From the NCBI GenBank assembly GCA_024707205.1, contig JANQAD010000001.1, positions 682,001 through 746,000 of the forward strand: DNA of 64,000 bases. The letters are read 5' to 3'. The stretch's first letter is position 1, and each line of letters opens with the position of its first letter. Source of the DNA: Demequina sp. (GTDB taxonomy: Bacteria > Actinomycetota > Actinomycetes > Actinomycetales > Demequinaceae). The translations under genes and the position numbers were made by a program. The notes below the pieces were generated by a model. It did not search any database and was not told the DNA's origin. It saw only the letters and a list, made by a program, of their open reading frames with translations. This document shows, piece after piece, positions 57,274-64,000 of the stretch.

Positions 57274-57289
57274 AGTGACATACGTCACA
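57274..57289. promoter_or_regulatory. CRP/GlxR-like site upstream of Tat paralogue 6
   Basis: AGTGACATACGTCACA matches TGTGANNTANNTCACA except for the first base, including the central TA. It lies 60 bases upstream of the start at 57214. Confidence 0.5.
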
Positions 57290-57328
57290 GCTATGACGCG
57301 AGATTCACGCTCGCGTTTCAAACGACGC

Positions 57329-57619
57329 TCAGAGCGGCTCTGTTCCCGGCCCCGCAACGTGCACCACTCCGGCCTCACTCAGGCGCGCCACCATGATGCG
57401 CACCTGGTCGTTTGGCGAGTTCCCTGCCGGCGGCGGGCCGAACATCTCCGTGAGGTACTCGCCGAGCTCGGCGATCGTTGCACCGCTCGCCGCCACCTTC
57501 ACCAACTCGGAACTCACAGGAGACAGCAGCATCACCTCGGACGCCACGAGCACCAGCATCTGGTCGTCCCGCACCAGCGCGTCGTCCACGGTGGCCACCA
57601 CTATCGAGGAATCGTCCAT
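57329..57619 (-). CDS. PqqD-like small protein
   Basis: The product has 96 residues with the PqqD fold pattern VVATVDDALVRDDQMLVLVASEVMLLSPVSSELVKVAASGATIAELGEYLTEMFGPP ... VRIMVARLSEAGVV. PqqD-like domains usually bind leader peptides, and they also occur beside HprK-related kinases in surface-polymer clusters. The ATG overlaps the stop of the HprK-like gene, so both belong to one operon with the BY-kinase. Confidence 0.82.
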   Translation of the reverse strand: MDDSSIVVATVDDALVRDDQMLVLVASEVMLLSPVSSELVKVAASGATIAELGEYLTEMFGPPPAGNSPNDQVRIMVARLSEAGVVHVAGPGTEPL

Positions 57620-59019
57620 CACGCCTCACCCCCGGCGAGCATGGGCACCAGATCAATAAGGTCCGACGCTTCGGCATAGGTCACGCGCGCAAGCCCACCC
57701 GTGCGCTCAATCACCCTGGCAAGGGAGCGCAACGGCTCCGCGAGGCGCGGCAGGTACGAGACCTGCGCGGACAGCTCGGCGATCCCCGGCAAGAGGGGAA
57801 CGTCCTCAATCACGGGCGAGACAGCGTCGGGCTCCCTGGTGAGCAACACGATCCGCGCCAGCCGCAAACCGGAGGGCGCAACAACCAGCCCCTCGGCGTC
57901 GGGCGAGAGCTGGCGCTTGAGGCGATGCCCGGAGCGGATCACGGAGAGCGGCTTGGGGTACGGCGTCACGGTGCCGTCGAAGTTGATGACCACGGTCTCG
58001 TCGCTCACATACCCGAACGCCTTGCCCAGCGTGCGGGACAGCGTCGTCTTGCCCGTGCCCGAGGGCGCCACGAACGCCACCACGCGCCCGTCCGGGAGCG
58101 CGAGCCCGGCGGCGTGCAGCATGATGACCTCGCCGGCGCGCTGATCGATCGCGCGAACGGTGACGGCCCCGGCGAGCGAGTGCATGACGTCGCCCGTGGT
58201 GTCGCCGCCGATGGCGCCGCGGGCCCGCGCAACGCGCACCTCGGTGAGGTCGTCCGCGACGATCGCCTCCACGACGATTGGCGCCTCGGGCGCAGCGGCA
58301 GCAGGATCGCGCAACACGCGCGACCACGCCTCGCGCAGGCGCCGGGCGAGCGCCCGCCCGCCATCGCCCGTGCACCGGATGTCCACGGGAACGCCGAACG
58401 CGTCCACGTGCACCAGCTCCGCGTCGGCGCCCGCGTCGAGCAGCAGCGCCGCGCCCAGGGGGTCGCGGTGCGGGGCGCGCGCGGGGGCCATGGCGAGCCA
58501 CGCCTCGGCAAGGCCGCGCACGTTCTCCGCAATGGCCGACGCCGTCTTCCGGTAGGCCTCCTCGTCACGTCCGCGGGGGGTCAGGATGTCGTCGGCAGGG
58601 CCGAGCTGTGCCTCGTCGCGGCCGTCGGCGAGCATGAGCGGGTGCTCGCGCAGCGGCGCCATGGGGTACAGGAGCGCGTTGAGGCGCCCGTACTCGACGA
58701 GCGTGAAGGTGCGCCTGCGGGCCCGCGGGTGGGCGGCGACCACGGCCTCACGCTCGGCGAGGGACATGGTGAGGATGAGGTCGGCGTCGTCGATGATGTC
58801 GCCATCAAGCAGCCGCGAGTGGAAGCCGCCGGGGTTGCCGCCGAGCATGCGCAGCATGTCCTGCGCGTCCGGGTCCACGGGCTGTCCCGGCTCGCCTTCG
58901 AGCCCCGCGGAGGTCACGCGGATGGCCCAAGCCTCCACGCCCGCGTTCGCGAGCGCGGGCCGCATCAGCCGCTCGGCGAAGGCGGCGCACGTCGAGTTGT
59001 GCGTGGACACCAGCACCAC
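57619..59019 (-). CDS. Fusion of degenerate low-molecular-weight phosphatase and HprK-like kinase domain
   Basis: The product has 466 residues from GTG at 59017-59019; a TTG at 59049 is an alternative start. Residues 1-160 follow the LMW tyrosine phosphatase fold (VVLVSTHNSTCAAFAERLMR, SRLLDGDIIDDADLILTMSLAEREAVV, DEEAYRKTASAIAENVRGLAEAW), but the C(X)5R loop reads STHNSTC: the catalytic Cys and Arg are both lost. Residues 190-466 resemble HPr kinase-related proteins with Walker A FVAPSGTGKTTLSRTLG. It lies between a BY-kinase and a PqqD-like gene, with no separate intact phosphatase nearby. Confidence 0.82.
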   Translation of the reverse strand: MVLVSTHNSTCAAFAERLMRPALANAGVEAWAIRVTSAGLEGEPGQPVDPDAQDMLRMLGGNPGGFHSRLLDGDIIDDADLILTMSLAEREAVVAAHPRARRRTFTLVEYGRLNALLYPMAPLREHPLMLADGRDEAQLGPADDILTPRGRDEEAYRKTASAIAENVRGLAEAWLAMAPARAPHRDPLGAALLLDAGADAELVHVDAFGVPVDIRCTGDGGRALARRLREAWSRVLRDPAAAAPEAPIVVEAIVADDLTEVRVARARGAIGGDTTGDVMHSLAGAVTVRAIDQRAGEVIMLHAAGLALPDGRVVAFVAPSGTGKTTLSRTLGKAFGYVSDETVVINFDGTVTPYPKPLSVIRSGHRLKRQLSPDAEGLVVAPSGLRLARIVLLTREPDAVSPVIEDVPLLPGIAELSAQVSYLPRLAEPLRSLARVIERTGGLARVTYAEASDLIDLVPMLAGGEA

Positions 59020-59035
59020 GCGGAACGCGAGCCCG

Positions 59036-60451
59036 CTACGCCACGGCAAGGATCAGTCGCCCTTCGCCTTCTGGAGTTGGCCGCGGCCCCAGCGAGGCGT
59101 CGTAACGGTACTCGCGGCCGTAGTACTTGCCGTCTCCCTTGCGGCTCACGCCGTCGAGGATGACGCCCAGCGCGCGGCCCTTGACGCGCTCAAGGTTCTG
59201 CAGCGACTTGTCGAGCAGGTCGATCGTGGTCTTGCTCGCCCGCACCACCACCAGCGCGCCGTCCGTGCGCGCGGTCAGGATGGCAGCGTCGGTCACCGAG
59301 ATGAGCGGCGGGGTGTCGATGAGGATGATCGCGCCCTCGTCCAGCGAGTTCAGCATGTTGCGCATGGTCACGGAGCCGAGCAGCTCGGAGGGGTTCGGCG
59401 GCACGGGTCCGGCGCCCATCACGGACAGGCGGCCCGTGCTACCCCAGGGCTGCAGCACGTCGCTGGGCTGCGCGCGCCCAACGAGCACGTCCGTGAGGCC
59501 CACACCGGGCACGAGTCCCAGGTAGTCCACCAAGGACGGGCGGCGCAGGTCCGCGTCGATGAGGATCACGCGCTGGCCGGACTCGGCGATGGACTCGGCG
59601 AGCTTGATGGACACGGTGGACTTGCCGTCGCCGGGCAGCGAGGACGTGATGACGATGATGCGCGGCGGGTTGTCCACGTCCATGAACTGCAGGTTGGTGC
59701 GCAGCTGGCGCACGCCCTCCGAGGTGTGGAAGTCCTTGGTGCCGGAGGCCACTCCCCGCTTGGCGATGTCGTTGTCAAAGGGGATGGTGCCCAGCACGGG
59801 GATGTCGAACTCGCGCTCGATCTGCTCCGCGGAGCGCAGGCGCCGGTCAACGGCCGCACGGATCAGCGCGTAGGCGATGCCGATCGCGAAGCCAAGCAGC
59901 AGGCCAAGCGCAACGGCCAGCTTCACGTTGGGCGACGACGGCGAGGTGGGCGCCAGTGCGGTGTCCATGGTCTGCAGCCGCACCACGGAATCCTGGCTGC
60001 CGTCCGTGTTGCTGCCGTTCTCCAGATCGCTCACGACCTTCGTCATGCCGGCGATCCACGCCTCGGCGAGCTGCTGCGCCTCCTCGGGCGTAGAGCCATT
60101 GGCCGAGACGCGCAACACAGCCGTGTCAAGCGGATTGGAGACGGTCACCCGGCCAACCAGAGCGTCGGGCGAAGCCGTGATCCCCAACTGCTCAATGGCG
60201 TACTCGGCAACCTGACGGGACTTCGCGATGTCCAGATACGACTTCACGCGCGAGATCGCGTACTGGTTGCCCACGAGCGCGTCGCCGATGCTCGCCGACG
60301 TGCCCGTGGTGATGATCGCCGAGCCGCTGGCCGTGTAGACCTTGGGCTGCGTCAGGGTCCAGCCGAATGCGAGCGCGCCGCCCACGATGGTGGCGATGAT
60401 GATCGCCGCCCAGTGCTGGCGGAAGATCCGCATGTAGTCCTGGAGCTCCAT
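59036..60451 (-). CDS. Wzz-domain BY-kinase (exopolysaccharide chain length/tyrosine autokinase)
   Basis: The product has 471 residues with two membrane helices (AAIIIATIVGGALAFGWTL and LAVALGLLLGFAIGIAYALI) around a Wzz-type extracellular region. The cytoplasmic ATPase has Walker A SSLPGDGKSTVSIKLA, Walker A' VILIDADLRRP and Walker B IILIDTPP, and the tail is tyrosine-rich (KYYGREYRYD). These proteins control capsule or exopolysaccharide polymerisation by autophosphorylation. It starts at ATG 60449-60451 inside the direct repeat. Confidence 0.93.
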   Translation of the reverse strand: MELQDYMRIFRQHWAAIIIATIVGGALAFGWTLTQPKVYTASGSAIITTGTSASIGDALVGNQYAISRVKSYLDIAKSRQVAEYAIEQLGITASPDALVGRVTVSNPLDTAVLRVSANGSTPEEAQQLAEAWIAGMTKVVSDLENGSNTDGSQDSVVRLQTMDTALAPTSPSSPNVKLAVALGLLLGFAIGIAYALIRAAVDRRLRSAEQIEREFDIPVLGTIPFDNDIAKRGVASGTKDFHTSEGVRQLRTNLQFMDVDNPPRIIVITSSLPGDGKSTVSIKLAESIAESGQRVILIDADLRRPSLVDYLGLVPGVGLTDVLVGRAQPSDVLQPWGSTGRLSVMGAGPVPPNPSELLGSVTMRNMLNSLDEGAIILIDTPPLISVTDAAILTARTDGALVVVRASKTTIDLLDKSLQNLERVKGRALGVILDGVSRKGDGKYYGREYRYDASLGPRPTPEGEGRLILAVA

Positions 60452-60570
60452 GCCCGGCCTTTCGTGTGTTCCCGCGCGCTCAACGAACGGGGTGAGCAGG
60501 CGGTTTCCAGGGTACTAGGTGCGGCTTTGCTCGCAGGGAGGCCCGACGTTGGGGTGGGTTGGGCTGCTAG
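60439..60570. repeat. Long direct repeat, copy 1 (5' leader and first codons of the BY-kinase gene)
   Basis: This pairs with 62559-62693. The first 95 or so positions align without gaps with six or seven mismatches; the remaining 35 align with small indels. It spans the BY-kinase leader and codons MELQ and ends at the stop of the AbiEii-like gene. Confidence 0.9.
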
Positions 60571-61385
60571 CTTCCCAATGCCGCAAGCAGCTCGTTGACG
60601 AGCGCGGCGAACGAAGGCGCTATTGCCGGGTCGTCGCCTGCCGCGGACGCAGCGAGTCGCGGAAACCTCCCGTTGGCCGCAACGCCGTGTTCGCGATATA
60701 GCGCCAATGCCTCGCGGGACGCTTCGCTCGCCTCGGCGACAGTCGCGTGGAGCGAAAAGCCGGCGACGAGCTCCTCCGCGCTCGCGGTCTGCAGGAGGCG
60801 GAACGCGTCAAGCGCATCCTTCGCGGAGACGCGATCGGGCCGAGCGTCCTCCTGGGCGAGTCTCTCGCCGAGTTTCACAGCTTTGGCAACGAGGAGCGCG
60901 GCGGGCCCGGCTACTCGGAGTCGAAACGACCGCCTATCAGTTGGCTCAAAGGCGGCGATGGTCTCGACCGTGCTATCGATGAGGGCGGGCTCTAGTCCGT
61001 GAGCGATGCGGGCCGTCATCTTCTCGTGCGGTGGGATACGCGCCGCGCGTGCCGATTTGCTTGTAGCGCCTGCTTGGTGCGGAGCGACCATGAGGTCGAG
61101 TGCGACGTCTCCCGGTCCCACCCAGTGCCCCGGCTGGGCACCGAGCACAAAGCCCGCACTGCGCAATGACTCACCGATCTCGGGCTCGTCCGCGAGTGCG
61201 TCGGTGTCAACCGTTAGGTCACCGTCGGTCGTCATGAGCGGAACAAGGAGTTCAGTTTCACTGGCCCGCACATAGACCGCCTGGGCTCCCACCAGCACAA
61301 GGTTCGGCAGGTGAGGCTCAAGCGCCTGCAGGCCGTCGAGAAGCACGCGTCGCGCGACCACGTATTCCGGTTCAAGGTTTGCCAT
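60567..61385 (-). CDS. AbiEii-like nucleotidyltransferase (putative toxin)
   Basis: The product has 272 residues from ATG at 61383-61385. The nucleotidyltransferase core is recognisable as LVLVGAQAVYVRA and the DxD-type motif TTDGDLTVDTDAL, with VALDLMVAP following. The downstream region is helical (LLVAKAVKLGERLAQEDARPDRVSAKDALDAFRLLQ), where Lys and Asp recall AbiEii/MenT-like enzymes. The ATG lies one base after the stop of the wHTH gene. Pairing with an AbiEi-like regulator suggests a type IV toxin-antitoxin or abortive-infection module. Confidence 0.72.
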   Translation of the reverse strand: MANLEPEYVVARRVLLDGLQALEPHLPNLVLVGAQAVYVRASETELLVPLMTTDGDLTVDTDALADEPEIGESLRSAGFVLGAQPGHWVGPGDVALDLMVAPHQAGATSKSARAARIPPHEKMTARIAHGLEPALIDSTVETIAAFEPTDRRSFRLRVAGPAALLVAKAVKLGERLAQEDARPDRVSAKDALDAFRLLQTASAEELVAGFSLHATVAEASEASREALALYREHGVAANGRFPRLAASAAGDDPAIAPSFAALVNELLAALGS

Positions 61386-61386
61386 T

Positions 61387-62469
61387 TCACTCGCTCCAGG
61401 CAGGATCGGAGCGAGCGAGCATTTCCATGAGTTGTTCCGCCTCAGCGTCACCACGCCCCGGCAGCGTCAAGAGGTCGGCGACTACGAGCGCGGTGGGCGC
61501 GACCGCTGGGTTTCCTTGCGGCTCCGCCAGGATGTCGGGAACCTGCGGGATCGCGATCATGACCTGTGCGGTTGCTTGTCTCGTCTCGACTAAGCCCAGC
61601 TCGGCGGCAAGTCGGCGGGGAGACGCCGCGTAGACGGCAAGCAAGAACAGCGGAACCACGGGTGTCACGTTTCCCGGCACAAGGCGGCGCGCTCCCGCCG
61701 AGCCTGTCAACGCGATTGGCGTCTCGACGTCTTGCAGCCGCTCTAGCGCTCTGTTGACCCCGCGGGGCGCTATGAAATAGCTGCAATCGAGGTTCGTCTT
61801 GGCAAATGAATAGTCGAGTGCCCACCGCCGTACGAGGGAGCGCTTGCGCACCGTCGCGATGGAGCCCTCGGCACCACGATCTACGGTGCCCTCCGAGGCA
61901 AGAGTCTGAAGGAGTTTGGAGACTGATCCCGGGGAGACTCCTGCCACTCCAGCGAGGTCTCGCACACCGACCGGTCCCGTGGTGTCGGCGAGCGCGCAGA
62001 TGGTTCGATTGGTGGCGACGCCATTGAGCCGGCGCACCGCAGACTCGCGCGGTGGGCCGGGAACCGTTTCTGCCCCCTGGGCCGTAAGCAAAATCGGCGG
62101 GTCAGACACCACTAGCCGCACCCAGCCCGTGGCGTCCGCGTAACTGAACCCCTCTGCGTCAAGCTTTGCACGCAGCGCTGGTGGCGCGTAGTCGGTCGCC
62201 AGCAGCACGGGGAGGTCGTTGTGCGTCTGGATTGCGCGCAATTGACCGAGCACCGCCGAGACAGTTGAGGCCCTCGTTCGCTTGACCTCTACAGCTAGGC
62301 GGATCCGCAGGCCGTTCGGAGCGACGAGACTCGCGATGTAGTCAGCTAGGGGCGCTTCCCTGCCCTCCGGTGCGGTGTACGTGATCGTCCACCGCGAAGG
62401 CAGCAGTGCGCGGACGCTGTTGAACGCATCCTCCACCAGCGCTGTTTCTGAAAGAGTCGCGTTTCTCAT
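61387..62469 (-). CDS. AbiEi-like regulator: nuclease-fold N-terminus plus winged helix
   Basis: The product has 360 residues. The N-terminal 130 contain a PD-(D/E)XK-like pattern (LADYIASLVAPNGLRIRLAVEVKRT, then EGFSYADATGWVRLVV). A winged helix follows (NRTICALADTTGPVGVRDLAGVAGVSPGSVSKLLQTLASEGTVDRG), then a C-terminal domain typical of AbiEi-like antitoxins (IAPRGVNRALERLQDVETPIALTGSAGARRL). ATG at 62467-62469 lies within one arm of an inverted repeat, as expected for autoregulation. A GTG at 62481 is an alternative start. Confidence 0.7.
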   Translation of the reverse strand: MRNATLSETALVEDAFNSVRALLPSRWTITYTAPEGREAPLADYIASLVAPNGLRIRLAVEVKRTRASTVSAVLGQLRAIQTHNDLPVLLATDYAPPALRAKLDAEGFSYADATGWVRLVVSDPPILLTAQGAETVPGPPRESAVRRLNGVATNRTICALADTTGPVGVRDLAGVAGVSPGSVSKLLQTLASEGTVDRGAEGSIATVRKRSLVRRWALDYSFAKTNLDCSYFIAPRGVNRALERLQDVETPIALTGSAGARRLVPGNVTPVVPLFLLAVYAASPRRLAAELGLVETRQATAQVMIAIPQVPDILAEPQGNPAVAPTALVVADLLTLPGRGDAEAEQLMEMLARSDPAWSE

Positions 62470-62519
62470 GACAAGAAACACGCTAATCTAATAAACGACC
62501 TGTGGCAAGGCTTGTCATG
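62467..62519 (-). promoter_or_regulatory. Inverted repeat at the AbiEi-like start, probable autoregulatory operator
   Basis: CATGACAAG (62467-62475) and CTTGTCATG (62511-62519) are a perfect 9-base inverted repeat 35 bases apart. The AT-rich spacer contains a likely promoter (minus strand TTGCCA and TAGATT-like sequence). One arm covers the start codon. AbiEi antitoxins are known to repress their own operons through inverted repeats. Confidence 0.6.
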
Positions 62520-62571
62520 CCGGCCGCACGCATTCGGCTCGCTGGGCCCGCAGCCGCACCTGGAGCTCCAT
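62517..62571 (-). pseudogene. Remnant of the BY-kinase 5' end
   Basis: Within the second direct repeat the BY-kinase start is copied: an ATG followed by codons for ELQ, then unrelated sequence to a TGA after 17 residues. This shows that the original gene start was duplicated and separated from its body. Confidence 0.7.
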
Positions 62572-62693
62572 GCCCGGCCCTTCGTGTGTTCCCGCGCGCT
62601 CAACGAACGGGGTGAGCAGGCGGTTTCAAGGGCACGAGGCGCGGTTTTGCTCGCAGGGGAGGTCCGATGCTGGGGTTGGGTTGGGTGCGCTAG
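62559..62693. repeat. Long direct repeat, copy 2
   Basis: This is the second copy of 60439-60570, ending at the stop of the macrodomain gene. The two copies frame the AbiE-like module. Confidence 0.9.
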
Positions 62694-63214
62694 TCGAGAT
62701 TGAGTTCGTCCTCGAGGGCGATGAGTTCCTCGAGAGCCCGGCGCTGGGCTTCGGTCGACGCGCCCTGTGGCACAAACAACTGAACGTCCACGTTTGGCAC
62801 CGCACTGAAGGCGGCCCGGATCCGTGTCTCGACGTCCGGCCAGCTGAGGCCACCGTTGCCACAGCCGAGCGGCGGAACCGCGATTGACGCAATGTTGAGG
62901 TCTTTGACAACTCGGACGAGATCACGAAGCCCCTTCTCAATGTCCTCGAGGCGCGACTTGGCCTTCCAGTGTGACTTCGTGGGGAAGTTGATGACGTACC
63001 GCGGGCCTTCAAGGGCTTGCGTGTTCCACACGTGCATCGTTCCGAGCCGAACCTGCCCGCGGTTGGCTATGGCGCGATACTCCTCGAACATGTCGGGGTA
63101 CGCGTTCTTGAACTGAAAGGCGATGCCCTTGCCCATGACACCCTCGGTGTTGACAGCATTTACCAGCGCCTCTGCGCCAGCGCCGAGCAGGTTCCCTCTT
63201 GCTTCGGTGATCAT
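62690..63214 (-). CDS. DarG/TARG1-like macrodomain protein without a visible DarT partner
   Basis: The product has 174 residues from ATG at 63212-63214. The macrodomain motifs are GNLLGAGAEALVNAVNTEGVMGKGIAFQFKNAYP, RYVINFPTKSHWKAKSRLEDIEKGLRDLV and IAVPPLGCGNGGLSW. This is the pattern of DarG, which removes ADP-ribose from DNA, rather than of typical MacroD proteins. The DarG C-terminal DarT-binding domain is absent and no DarT-like gene adjoins. It may be a stand-alone hydrolase or immunity factor. Confidence 0.85.
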   Translation of the reverse strand: MITEARGNLLGAGAEALVNAVNTEGVMGKGIAFQFKNAYPDMFEEYRAIANRGQVRLGTMHVWNTQALEGPRYVINFPTKSHWKAKSRLEDIEKGLRDLVRVVKDLNIASIAVPPLGCGNGGLSWPDVETRIRAAFSAVPNVDVQLFVPQGASTEAQRRALEELIALEDELNLD

Positions 63215-63285
63215 CTTCAGAACGTACCAACAGCGTGTGACGCGGGCGCTTACGGCGTGGGAGGCTGCAGTCCATCCCTGCACAA

Positions 63286-63810
63286 CTACCAGCTGGGGTG
63301 CACCTGGAATGTGCTTCCGGACTTCGCGATCTCAAAACGGGCGGTCGCCGGGGTGCCGCCGCCCACGGGCGAGATGGTCGCGACGTAGCGGCCGACTGCC
63401 CCGTCCACGGCGTTCATGGTGATGCCGATGGTGTTCGCGGAGTTGTTCGGCAGGCCCGCAGCGAGCGAGACGTTGGTCGCCGTGTAGATGCTGTTAGTGG
63501 TCCACGTGGCGCTCTGGTACTTGGTGAAGATGGTGGTGAACGTGGCGGCGGGGCCGGTGAGCTTCTCGATCATGAGGTTCGCCACGCCCGCGCTGTACAT
63601 GCCAAAGCGGAAGCCCGGGGCGAGCGTTCCGGCGCCCTCCCAGTTGGGACCGGTGGCGCGCACGGCGGCCACGAAGACGGTTGCCACGGGCGGCTCCTGG
63701 CTTGCGGACGCCATCGGCAGGCCCTTGGCCAGGAGGATGGCCGGGGCGCCCCAGCCAGCGGCTTTGACTACGGTGCGGCGGTCCACGCCCACGACGTCGA
63801 TCTCGCTCAT
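63286..63810 (-). CDS. Tat-secreted protein, paralogue 7
   Basis: The product has 174 residues with a divergent signal of the same design (DRRTVVKAAGWGAPAILLAKGLPMASAS). The mature part is about 135 residues (VFVAAVRATGPNWEGAGTLAPGFRFGMYSAGVANLMIEKL ... TARFEIAKSGSTFQVHPSW). It has no known motif. ATG at 63808-63810. Confidence 0.8.
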   Translation of the reverse strand: MSEIDVVGVDRRTVVKAAGWGAPAILLAKGLPMASASQEPPVATVFVAAVRATGPNWEGAGTLAPGFRFGMYSAGVANLMIEKLTGPAATFTTIFTKYQSATWTTNSIYTATNVSLAAGLPNNSANTIGITMNAVDGAVGRYVATISPVGGGTPATARFEIAKSGSTFQVHPSW

Positions 63811-63955
63811 GCGAATCCCTCAGTTCCGCGGCCCCTCAGCCGCCGTGCGAGGGAGTCTACGCGAACCCCGTCCGATATGGCCGAGGCCCCGGAGCGTCGC
63901 AAGGAAGTGCGTGTGTCCCGGGCAACGACCTCGCGCTCAACTCCGAGGGCCTCAA

Positions 63956-64000
63956 CTAGTGGGTGAACGTCCGGGCGGCGGGGTGTTGTTCCAGGGTGTC
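63956..64000 (-). CDS. Possible 3' end of a gene entering from the right edge
   Basis: The last 45 bases read on the minus strand as DTLEQHPAARTFTH followed by TAG. The fragment is too short to identify and may be chance. Confidence 0.3.
   Translation of the reverse strand, partial: DTLEQHPAARTFTH

Noticed and set aside
58586-60598. A 670-codon open frame on the plus strand antisense to the BY-kinase and HprK-like genes
   Set aside because: Arg/Ala/His-rich composition without any family motif. It mirrors genuine minus-strand genes, as expected in very GC-rich DNA. The same applies to long antisense frames at 13826-15754, 28087-30033, 39560-41629 and 9532-10920.
60439-62693. Insertion sequence or integrative element
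   Set aside because: Direct repeats are present, but there is no transposase, integrase, terminal inverted repeats or tRNA target; kept as a module flanked by duplicated leader sequence.
1-64000. tRNA or rRNA genes
   Set aside because: No cloverleaf with a TTCGA arm and matching acceptor stem, and no rRNA-like stretch, was recognised by reading; a dedicated scan could still find a short one.

Overview
The window reads as chromosome of a high-GC actinobacterium, most likely a member of the Micrococcales. The basis is GC-rich codon use, an Lsr2 nucleoid protein, a SenX3-RegX3-type phosphate regulon with actinomycete 11-base PHO boxes, and the conserved actinobacterial order dacB-tilS-hpt ... 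ftsH-folE-folP-folBK-DUF3180-PH-PH-panC ... nadB-nadC-lysS-lsr2. The genus cannot be named from the sequence alone. No rRNA, tRNA, CRISPR array, transposase or integrase was found.

Layout. 1-6.3 kb: phosphate uptake and sensing (pstSCAB, regX3-senX3, divergent phoU). 6.3-6.75 kb: an unusual array of inverted 20-base units between convergent genes. 6.9-26.7 kb: minus-strand housekeeping genes (gpmA, a lactonase, lsr2, lysS, nadC, a PrsW-like protease, nadB, panC, two PH-domain proteins, folBK, folP, folE, ftsH), interrupted at 15.6-17.9 kb by a lower-GC C39-like peptidase/lipoprotein pair. 26.8-38.6 kb: an exopolysaccharide locus placed exactly between ftsH and hpt, which are usually neighbours. 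38.8-43.9 kb: hpt, tilS, dacB, ppa and an NlpC/P60 hydrolase. 44.2-51.3 kb: metX, a secreted metallopeptidase, metY and a second metX. 47.9-57.2 kb and 63.3-63.8 kb: seven small secreted proteins with the same twin-arginine signal, interleaved with coiled-coil membrane proteins. 57.3-60.5 kb: a BY-kinase, a phosphatase-like/HprK-like fusion and a PqqD-like protein. 60.6-62.5 kb: an AbiE-like two-gene module between long direct repeats. 62.7-63.2 kb: a DarG-like macrodomain protein.

The main discovery candidate is 26.8-38.6 kb. It encodes a UDP-sugar 4-epimerase, a PelF-like GT4 glycosyltransferase, a polytopic membrane protein, a Spherulin-4-like protein, a GH114-like lipoprotein and a very large secreted Agd3-like deacetylase with nine Ig-like repeats. 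These are the same enzyme classes as the fungal galactosaminogalactan cluster (uge3, gt4c, sph3, ega3, agd3). The locus therefore probably makes and modifies an alpha-1,4-linked galactosamine-type exopolysaccharide, with a CRP/GlxR-like site in the deacetylase promoter.

Caution for users: ten genes carry single-base frameshifts, mostly at or near short G/C runs, and they include pstS, panC, metX and the two largest exopolysaccharide genes. Consensus sequencing error is the simplest explanation, so these genes are annotated as full length with the shift noted. Separately, the 10-mer AGCGTCGGGC (either strand) occurs at least 25 times, far above chance, inside and between genes.
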